Both the position numbers and the translations under genes were made by a program. The notes beneath the pieces are model-generated. The model made no database searches, had not been told where the DNA came from, and saw nothing but the letters and a program-made list of their open reading frames with translations. From Pseudomonas sp. (GTDB lineage: Bacteria > Pseudomonadota > Gammaproteobacteria > Pseudomonadales > Pseudomonadaceae), in assembly GCA_030699825.1 (NCBI GenBank), contig JAUYKV010000022.1, positions 1-54,456 of the forward strand: 54,456 nt of DNA, given 5' to 3'. Of the stretch, positions 8,118-13,799 are shown piece by piece (the first letter of the stretch is position 1; every line of letters starts with the position of its first letter).

Positions 8118-8168
8118 GTTACCGTAAAGGAAACCTCAGGATCAGAGGTGTTAGCTTTACTCTCGATC

Positions 8169-8399
8169 ACGGCGAGTTCGAGTGTGAACTGATCCAGGCC
8201 GCGCTGCCGGCCTTCATCGCCCAACTCAACCAGACCGGCGGCCACCTGCTGACGGTAAAACCGGCGGTGTCGCTGGAAAGCGTGTTCTTCAAAATCCTCG
8301 ACGACGCCGCCCACAAACCCCAACTCGCCCCAACCCCCAGCCATCCCCAGCAAACAAAACCCCGGCCTAAAGCGCCAAGCCCGCCGGATCCGGAATAAC
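8169..8399 (+). pseudogene. Duplicated 3' end of the pilin-linked ABC ATPase gene
   Basis: 8169-8327 is a near-identical copy of 6355-6513 (GEFECEL.QAALPAFIA.LNQTGGHLLTVKPAVSLESVFFKILDDAAHK). The frame then continues with a proline-rich tail to TAA at 8397-8399. No 5' part exists here. This looks like the original end of the gene, displaced 1.8 kb by insertion, or a partial duplication. Confidence 0.88.
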
Positions 8400-8650
8400 C
8401 CGCGATCCGTAGGGTGTCACTCGCCGCAGGCAGTGCACCATGGGCCGCTTGGCGCGGCAGAAAAGCTGGCGGGTTGTCGCTGCGCTCCGAAGCCGCCCTA
8501 CCCGCAGGCAGTGCACCATGGGCCGCTCGGCACGGCAGAAATCCTGGCGGGCTGTCGCTTCGCTCCGAGGCCGCCCTACTCGAAGGCAGTGCACCATGGT
8601 TAATCGGCGCGGCACAAATCCGGCGGGCTGTCGCTGCGCTCCGAACGGAT
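8399..8650 (+). repeat. Family B repeat, three tandem units
   Basis: Units read GGCAGTGCACCATGG..CGCTTGGCGCGGCA.AAA..CTGGCGGGTTGTCGCTGCGCTCCGAAGCCGCCCTAC with small changes. The same family occurs at 12549-12632, 16188-16350 and, inverted, at 20561-20870. Confidence 0.88.
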
Positions 8651-8715
8651 CGCTGCCCGGGCCTACCTGCCTCCGGATGGATTGCCGCCTAGGACTGCAG
8701 ACTTTGTTCAGGCTC

Positions 8716-9075
8716 TTATGCGGCACCCGAAAGCAGGCTCTCGTAGGGGATGTGCAGGCCTTCATGCAGGCGTTTGATCATTCGCAGGCTTAATGGCCGT
8801 TTGCGATTGAGTACCTCGGATACGCGTCCGCTCGGGCCAATGTAGGCCTCCAGGTCGCGCGGGGTCAGGCCTTGCTGATCCATGCGGAATTTGATCGCCT
8901 CGATGGGATCGGAAGGGGGCATGGGGTGGTGCTCGTCTTCATATTTTTCAATCAGCAGCGCCAGTACTTCCAGTTCGTCGCCCTCCGGGGTGTTGGTTGC
9001 GGCGCCCCACAGCTGTTCCATGCGGCCCAGGGCCGCTCCCAGGTCGTCATTGTTACGAATGGGCTTGATGTTCAT
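8716..9075 (-). CDS. higA: HigA-type antitoxin (XRE family)
   Basis: 119 aa from ATG 9075. The N-terminal half (GRMEQLWGAA..DELEVLALLIEKYEDEHHPMPPSDPIEAIKFRMDQQGL) is the characteristic HigA_N arrangement. It is followed by the helix-turn-helix TPRDLEAYIGPSGRVSEVLNRKRPLSLRMIKRLHEGLHIP. It binds HigB and represses the operon. The toxin gene lies upstream and shares one base (TAATG). Toxin-first order is normal for higBA. Confidence 0.93.
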   Translation of the reverse strand: MNIKPIRNNDDLGAALGRMEQLWGAATNTPEGDELEVLALLIEKYEDEHHPMPPSDPIEAIKFRMDQQGLTPRDLEAYIGPSGRVSEVLNRKRPLSLRMIKRLHEGLHIPYESLLSGAA

Positions 9076-9377
9076 TAAATTGTCTCCGCATTGATCTGGT
9101 CGTACTGGCCGTGCGTGCCGACAAATCGCACAAAAGCCAGTTGCCGTTCGTAGTCGATCGCCAGTATCACTCGATACTTGTTGCCGGCAATGTTGAAGAC
9201 AACTCGTCCGCCTTTCAGCACGCTTGCCGTCCGCAGCTCCGCTTTGACCTCTTGCGGCGTGCGGTATGTGGCCTTCACCATGTGCCGATACCACTCCGTC
9301 AGCGGTGACACTGCGTCGAGGTGGGCGGGGCTGCTTTCCCAGAATGCGCGCAATGTTGCTTTGGCAATTATCCGCAC
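9075..9377 (-). CDS. higB: HigB-type mRNA interferase toxin
   Basis: 100 aa from a GTG at 9377 that has a clear SD (GGAGAAG) upstream in the transcript; an ATG much farther upstream would add 41 unrelated residues. Typical HigB blocks: RIIAKATLRAFWESSP, PLTEWYRHMVKATYRTPQEVKAEL, ASVLKGGRVVFNIAGNKYRVILAIDYERQLAFVRFVGTHGQYD. The family cleaves translated mRNA on the ribosome. higA follows directly. Confidence 0.92.
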   Translation of the reverse strand: MRIIAKATLRAFWESSPAHLDAVSPLTEWYRHMVKATYRTPQEVKAELRTASVLKGGRVVFNIAGNKYRVILAIDYERQLAFVRFVGTHGQYDQINAETI

Positions 9378-9498
9378 CGTTACTTCTCCCTTTTTGGGAG
9401 ATTTATACGCCCTTGCGTACCGGCTGGCAACGGTTGTCTCGTGGTCAGGCGCGGCGTGAGCTTGTGGGGGTAATGGGGTGGAGTGATCGGTCTGGAGC

Positions 9499-9790
9499 AC
9501 CCGGTTGTGCAGTCGCCGGGTTTTATCGGTTTGCCACAGATCGTCGTGATGGGTATCGCTTCGCTCAACGCCATCCTACGGGGGGGCGCAGCGTTTTTGT
9601 AGGATGAGCGTAGCGCGGTTGAGCGCAGCGATACCCATCGAGCGGTTGCGCCGCCGGGTTTTATCGGTTTGCCACAGATCGTCGTGATGGGTATCGCTTC
9701 GCTCAACGCCATCCTACGGGTGGTGGCCGCAGTGTTTTTGTAGGATGAGCGTAGCGCGGTTGAGCGCAGCGATACCCATCAACCGGTTGT
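9499..9790 (+). repeat. Family A repeat, two and a half units
   Basis: Contains two GATGGGTATCGCTTCGCTCAACGCCATCCTACG arms and two TTTTTGTAGGATGAGCGTAGCGCGGTTGAGCG arms. The units differ from the 6.5 kb array by the AGCGTAGCGC insert. It separates the HigBA and ParDE loci. Confidence 0.88.
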
Positions 9791-9815
9791 GGGGTCGGGT
9801 GGGTTGTTGCGCTGC

Positions 9816-10100
9816 TTACCAGTATTGCGGCAGGTTTCGCGAGGTGTGGAATACCCGCAGGATTTCTATGGTTTGGCGGCTGACGCGATAGGGGATCAGG
9901 TAGCGGGAATCCGCCATCAGCAGTTCGCGAGTGCCGGGGACTCGGCCGGGGCGGCCAAGCCCGGGCTGCGTTTCAAGCAGGGCGACGGTTTCAAGGATGC
10001 GTGACAGGGTTCGTCGTGCTGCTTGCGGGTCTTCGGCGGCAATAAAGGCGATTTCTTCGTCCAGGTTGCGCAGGGCTGTCCGTAGCCACTTAATCTGCAT
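9816..10100 (-). CDS. parE: ParE/RelE-family toxin
   Basis: 94 aa. Typical ParE layout: MQIKWLRTALRNLDEEIAFIA, AARRTLSRILETVALLETQPGLGRPGRVPGTRELLM, SRYLIPYRVSRQTIEILRVFHTSRNLPQYW (C-terminal RVFH-S-R-P). It overlaps the antitoxin end by 11 bases and is translated after it. Family members inhibit DNA gyrase; the target is not proven here. Confidence 0.92.
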   Translation of the reverse strand: MQIKWLRTALRNLDEEIAFIAAEDPQAARRTLSRILETVALLETQPGLGRPGRVPGTRELLMADSRYLIPYRVSRQTIEILRVFHTSRNLPQYW

Positions 10101-10332
10101 TCATGCTCCACTTGTTGCGCAGCGCTTCTACTTCGGCTGGGCTTGCGAAGTCGCCTTTGTCGGCTTCCCCAAGCGCGGCTTGGATTTCCCCGATCTGCCA
10201 TTCGTTCAAGGCGATGTACTCGCGAATAGCTTCTGCGGCCAGAAAAGACCTGCTTCTGTTGGTCGATTCGGCCAGGGCGTCCAGGCGCGCCTTGGTGTCT
10301 TCTTCCAGGCGGATGGTCATTGTGGTGGACAT
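10090..10332 (-). CDS. parD: Ribbon-helix-helix antitoxin (ParD/CopG-like)
   Basis: 80 aa from ATG 10332. MTIRLEEDTKARLDALAESTNRSRSFLAAEAIREYIA is a textbook ribbon-helix-helix. The C-terminal tail (ALGEADKGDFASPAEVEALRNKW) is the toxin-neutralising part. A farther upstream ATG would add 23 residues that are not part of the fold. Confidence 0.92.
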   Translation of the reverse strand: MSTTMTIRLEEDTKARLDALAESTNRSRSFLAAEAIREYIALNEWQIGEIQAALGEADKGDFASPAEVEALRNKWSMNAD

Positions 10333-10411
10333 TTTGGCTCTCGCATGTGCTTGTATGTGTACAAGGTAGCACGTGGTCAGGTGTGACGGATTTTGCGGCA
10401 ATCCTCCGGGG

Positions 10412-10473
10412 TGATCAGGGTCAGGGTCGAATTATCTGCAGGCCAAAGAAAATCGACTCTGACCCTTGACCAC
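10412..10473. repeat. Imperfect inverted repeat upstream of the DUF433 gene
   Basis: TCAGGGTCAGGGTCGA pairs with TCGACTCTGACCCTTGA about 25 bp later. It lies between the divergent ParD and DUF433 genes. It may be a REP-like hairpin or an operator; the sequence alone does not say which. Confidence 0.5.
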
Positions 10474-10543
10474 CGGTGGTTGATTCGCTTCATCAATTGC
10501 GGGTGTATAGTTTGGCTGGCAGACAAAAATCGTAGGGTGAATT

Positions 10544-10771
10544 ATGGCAAGCGAATCGAGAATTACCCTGGAGCCCGGTAAGCGTGGCGGCAAGCCCTGC
10601 GTTCGAGGTCTGCGCATCAGTGTTGAGGATGTACTCGGTTGGCTTGCTGGGGGTATGTCGCAACAGGAGGTTCTGGAGGATTGCCCGGAGTTGAGTCGTG
10701 AAGACATTCTTGCTTGCCTGGCCTTTGCTGCCGACCGCCTGAAGCATGCGGCTTGGATCAGGGCTGCATGA
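10544..10771 (+). CDS. DUF433 antitoxin-like protein
   Basis: 75 aa. ITLEPGKRGGKPCVRGLRISVEDVLGWLAGGMSQQEVLEDCPELSREDILACLAFAADR is the full DUF433 domain (winged/HTH type). DUF433 proteins are the usual partners of DUF5615 PIN-like toxins. The stop overlaps the next start as ATGA. The toxin is broken (see next entry), so this is an orphan antitoxin. Confidence 0.9.
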   Translation: MASESRITLEPGKRGGKPCVRGLRISVEDVLGWLAGGMSQQEVLEDCPELSREDILACLAFAADRLKHAAWIRAA

Positions 10772-11244
10772 AGTTGTTGCGGGATGAAAATCTGTCGCAG
10801 CAGATTGCTGCCGGCGTTGCAGGCGGACTTCCCTGGCTCTTCCCAAGTTGCACTGCTGGGGCTGGAACAAGCCGATGACCGCGGCATATGGGAATACGCG
10901 AAGGTGCACGATTATGTGATCGTCAGCAAAGATGAAGACTTTCATAATCTGCAAGCCGCGTGGGGTTACCCACCGAAGATCGTTCTACTTGCCCTTGGTA
11001 ATAGCTCAGCAGGCTGTTGAAAAACTACCTGCGTTGTCGATGCGTCGTTAAAAACAGGCTCAAAATGCTCATTTACAACACGTAAACTGCGCTTTTTCGC
11101 CTGTTTTTGCCTAGCCTCGGCTGCCTCGCCTACGTTTTTCAACGGCCTGCTAACCAAGCGGTTCTGCATGCGCTGACGACTTCTGCCGTGCAGCTGCGAG
11201 AGAGTCTGGCCGATGAGCGAATTGGACTGATCGAAATTGTCTGA
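10768..11244 (+). pseudogene. DUF5615 PIN-like toxin, inactivated by frameshift and MITE insertion
   Basis: The first codons give MKLLRDENLS in one frame. The rest of the domain (RLLPALQADFPGSSQVALLGLEQADDRGIWEYAKVHDYVIVSKDEDFHNLQ..) is in another frame, so an indel lies near 10797-10800. The PIN-like acidic residues (DEN, then KDEDF) are otherwise kept. A 143-bp MITE then interrupts the sequence at 11007 and causes a stop. After it the tail QAVLHALTTSAVQLRESLADERIGLIEIV resumes. Two independent lesions make it non-functional. Confidence 0.88.
11007..11150. mobile_element. MITE (family M, copy 1) inside the DUF5615 gene
   Basis: Terminal inverted repeats AGCAGGCYGTTGAAAAAC are at both ends. 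The internal part includes AAAACAGGCTCAAAATGCTCATTTACA and GCCTGTTTTTGCC. There is no transposase. The boundaries are precise because the uninterrupted homologue at about 8020-8026 reads straight from AATAGCT into CTAACC. Related copies are at 35645-35846, about 54416 to the window end, and a decayed one near 44186. Confidence 0.85.
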
Positions 11245-11326
11245 GTTGCCGTAACGGGTGCGCGCATCGACTTCGGGTTGCGGGCACAGTTTGTATCGTT
11301 TCTTGGCTAATGCCCCTCTTTTTTCT

Positions 11327-11365
11327 GCTTACAAACTCAAACGCATCGACAAATCCACTGCCTTT
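11327..11365 (-). pseudogene. Remnant of the nadC 3' end
   Basis: GCTTACAAACTCAAACGCATCGACAAATCCACTGCC differs at only a few bases from the real nadC 3' end at 12655-12693. Only the terminal dozen codons are present. It suggests that the Fic segment between the two copies was inserted next to nadC with tail duplication. Confidence 0.7.
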
Positions 11366-11662
11366 GGATGATTCCCACGCTCTGTGCGGTAACCCCGGTC
11401 AGGGCGCTCTGCGTCCGCTGCGCCGGGGCGCGGAGCGTCTCGGCCTGCATGCCCATGCGGACGGTTCGATGCCTCGACGTGGCAACGATCAAAAACGGGG
11501 CTTTCAGACTGCCGCCAACCTCAGAGCTTTCCAGAAAAAAGGCCCAATGTAGTCAGCCGATTTTTGCGAGCTATCAACGGCCTCAGCGGCTGCCGCTGCC
11601 GGGTGAGTTAAGCTCGAGGATCGGCTACAATGGCCTAGTGCAAAGCAACCGAGGCTGTGACT
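11366..11662. other. Gene-free stretch with short repeats before yhfG-fic
   Basis: No convincing gene. It includes a 40-bp segment (11451-11490, GCGGACGGTTCGATGCCTCG...) that recurs at 12473-12513 on the far side of fic. A second segment (11492-11523) recurs at 7101-7132. The fic module is therefore bracketed by direct repeats. Confidence 0.6.
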
Positions 11663-11827
11663 GTGACAACCCCAAGCCTGCAAGTCAAAAAGGCCTACTG
11701 CGCCAAAACCCGTCAGTCCAACTATGCCGCCAGCCTTCGGCTTGAGGGCTACGACGTTGCGCCGGCCGATGCAAAGCGCCAGCTACCCACGCGCGAATCT
11801 GTGCTGAACACCTACCGGCAGGCCTGA
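11663..11827 (+). CDS. YhfG-like small antitoxin of Fic
   Basis: 54 aa from GTG 11663. KKAYCAKTRQSNYAASLRLEGYDV matches the pattern of YhfG (DUF2559) proteins encoded just before fic. SLRLEG (residues 24-29) fits the inhibitory motif [S/T]xxxE[G/N], whose Glu blocks ATP binding in class I Fic antitoxins. No ATG is available in frame and no strong SD is evident. The end overlaps the expected fic start. Confidence 0.78.
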   Translation: MTTPSLQVKKAYCAKTRQSNYAASLRLEGYDVAPADAKRQLPTRESVLNTYRQA

Positions 11828-12426
11828 TTCTGGATAAATATGGCGTCGGCCAGGATCCTTACTGCTACCCAGGCACTGCCGTTCTGCGCAACCGCCTTGG
11901 TCTTCGCGGCGATGTCGCACTGAGCCAGGCAGAGCACGACCTTTCAGCAATCGCCGCCAGCGAAATCGATTTCGAGCTCCCGCCTTATGATCTCGCTTAT
12001 CTGAAGCGAATTCATCTGCATCTCTTCAAAGACGTTTACGATTGGGCCGGTCAGGTTCGCACAGTCGACATCTGCAAAGACGACACCCGCTTCTGCAATG
12101 TCAACCGGATAGAGCCGGAAGCCGAAAAGCTCTTTCGTGCTTTAGCTCAGGCTGGCTGGCTTGAGGGGCTTGATCGTGCCGCCTTGGTTACCGCTGTCGC
12201 TGAATATTTTGGCGATCTCAATGTCATCCACCCCTTTCGGGAAGGCAACGGCCGCGCCCAGCGTATTTTGTTCGAACATGTCATCGTGAACGCCGGCTAT
12301 GAGATTAGCTGGTGGGCCGTTGACGAACGGGAATGGATTCAAGCCAACATTGATGCGGTGGTCTGCGATTACTCAGCATTGATCCGCGTTTTCGATAGAT
12401 GCGTTGGTGGTCAGATCGGCACCTGA
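11824..12426 (+). CDS. fic: Fic-family AMP transferase toxin with a CTG in place of its start codon
   Basis: From CTG 11824 the frame encodes 200 aa, the usual length of stand-alone Fic toxins. It begins ILDKYGVGQDPYCYPGTAVLRN, the conserved N-terminus. Residues about 60-95 (YDLAYLKRIHLHLFKDVYDWAGQVRTVDI) and the active-site loop HPFREGNGRAQR (136-147, catalytic His136) are intact, so the enzyme core looks competent to transfer AMP from ATP. There is no in-frame ATG, GTG or TTG before 12184, which is too late for the conserved N-terminal half. The expected ATGA overlap with yhfG reads CTGA here, as if A was replaced by C. It is either translated poorly from CTG or silenced. Confidence 0.8.
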   Translation: MILDKYGVGQDPYCYPGTAVLRNRLGLRGDVALSQAEHDLSAIAASEIDFELPPYDLAYLKRIHLHLFKDVYDWAGQVRTVDICKDDTRFCNVNRIEPEAEKLFRALAQAGWLEGLDRAALVTAVAEYFGDLNVIHPFREGNGRAQRILFEHVIVNAGYEISWWAVDEREWIQANIDAVVCDYSALIRVFDRCVGGQIGT

Positions 12427-12548
12427 ATGGCTGACTACTCCGGCGATTTTGCGCATGGCGTTATATAGATGGTGCCCACGCGGACGGTTCGACGCCTCGA
12501 CGTGGCAACGATCAGATGGTGGCCGCCCGATCTGGGATGGTTGTTCGC

Positions 12549-12632
12549 GATCCGTAGGCTCGCCGCAGGCAGTGCACCATTGGTTGCTCGGCGCGGCACA
12601 AAAGCTGGCGGGTTGTCGCTGCGCTCCGATCG
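12549..12632 (+). repeat. Family B repeat, single unit
   Basis: CGTAGGCTCGCCGCAGGCAGTGCACCATTGG...AAAAGCTGGCGGGTTGTCGCTGCGCTCCGA matches the units at 8.4 kb. It lies between fic and the 3' end of nadC. Confidence 0.82.
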
Positions 12633-12656
12633 AAACGCCGCCTGGGCTCGTTTGGC

Positions 12657-13505
12657 TTACAAACTCAACCTCATCGACAAATCCACCGCCTTGACGTCCT
12701 TGGTCAAGGTGCCGATCGAGATGTAGTCGACGCCGGTTTCGGCGATGGCGCGCAGGGTGCTTTCGTTGATGCCGCCCGAGGCTTCCAGCTTGGCGCGGCC
12801 CTGGGTGAGGGCGACCGCCTGGCGCATGTCGTCGAGCGACAGTTCGTCGAGCATGACGATGTCGGCGCCGGCGTCGAGGGCTTGTTGCAGCTCTGCCAGG
12901 CTTTCCACTTCGACTTCCACCGGTTTACCGGGGGCGATCTTGTGCGCGGCTTGCACGGCTTCGACGATGCCACCGCAGGCGGCGATGTGGTTTTCCTTGA
13001 TCAGGAAGGCGTCGAACAGGCCGATGCGGTGGTTGTGGCAGCCGCCGCAGGTGACCGCGTATTTCTGTGCCAGGCGCAGGCCGGGCAGGGTCTTGCGGGT
13101 GTCGAGCAGCTTGACCGCAGTGCCTTGTACCAGGTCGGCGTAATGCTGGCAGCGGGTGGCGACGGCGGACAGGGTCTGGAGGAAGTTCAGGGCGCTGCGC
13201 TCGCCGCTGAGCAGGGCGCGGGCCGGGCCTTCGAGGTGGAACAGGGCCTGGTTGGGGCTGACGCGTTCGCCGTCGCGCACCTGCCAGTGCACGGCGACGC
13301 GCGGGTCGAGCCGGCGAAACACCGCATCGACCCAGGCGCTGCCGGCGATCACGGCGGCTTCGCGGGTGATCACGGTGGCGTGGGCCAGGCGCTCGGCGGG
13401 GATCAGTTGCGCGGTGATATCGCCGCTGCCGATGTCCTCGGTCAGCGCGCGACGAACATTGGCCTCGATTTCGGCAGTCAGGTCGGCGAGGGTTAGGTTC
13501 GGCAT
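12657..13505 (-). CDS. nadC: Nicotinate-nucleotide pyrophosphorylase (quinolinate phosphoribosyltransferase)
   Basis: 282 aa from ATG 13505 ([31 protein letters not shown]), the family length. Hallmarks: [39 protein letters not shown] (quinolinate and PRPP binding Arg, His, Lys), [10 protein letters not shown], and the barrel end [35 protein letters not shown]. It converts quinolinate and PRPP to nicotinate mononucleotide in NAD synthesis. It is located next to the pilin region as in P. aeruginosa, but separated from it by the toxin-rich insert. Confidence 0.97.
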   Translation of the reverse strand: MPNLTLADLTAEIEANVRRALTEDIGSGDITAQLIPAERLAHATVITREAAVIAGSAWVDAVFRRLDPRVAVHWQVRDGERVSPNQALFHLEGPARALLSGERSALNFLQTLSAVATRCQHYADLVQGTAVKLLDTRKTLPGLRLAQKYAVTCGGCHNHRIGLFDAFLIKENHIAACGGIVEAVQAAHKIAPGKPVEVEVESLAELQQALDAGADIVMLDELSLDDMRQAVALTQGRAKLEASGGINESTLRAIAETGVDYISIGTLTKDVKAVDLSMRLSL

Positions 13506-13659
13506 GATGGGCTCCACGGTCAGGGTCGGGCGATTATAGGGATTGCCGGCGAAGGCTGCAGCGAGATTGCTGATGGTGGGTTGCATGGTAGGGTTGCCCG
13601 TCGTTGCGCGGCTGCAGGTCTATATCTGTGACCTGCGTCATATCTGCAGGAAAAGTCTG

Positions 13660-13687
13660 TTGGGGCTGTATGCGGCATACCTATAAT
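13660..13687 (+). promoter_or_regulatory. Probable sigma-70 promoter of the DUF1631 gene
   Basis: TTGGGG, a 16-bp spacer and a perfect TATAAT (13682-13687), about 110 bp upstream of ATG 13800. Confidence 0.6.
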
Positions 13688-13799
13688 GTTTTTACCTCTA
13701 TGGATATTGACGCCATAACTTTGACGACATGGATGGCGCTCGGTTGGTTGTTGTGCGGATCGGTTGACCCAGGCAGGGGCAGTCTGCAGGAGAGTCGCA

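Noticed and set aside
8399..8800. Short plus-strand frames (8414-8692, 8440-8793)
   Set aside because: They are translations of the family B repeats.
6521..12656. Integron or superintegron of TA cassettes
   Set aside because: Genes are in both orientations, no attC-like sites with conserved spacing and no integrase are visible.
3688..12656. tRNA-Thr expected beside pilA by analogy with P. aeruginosa
   Set aside because: No tRNA cloverleaf or T-arm consensus was seen on either strand.
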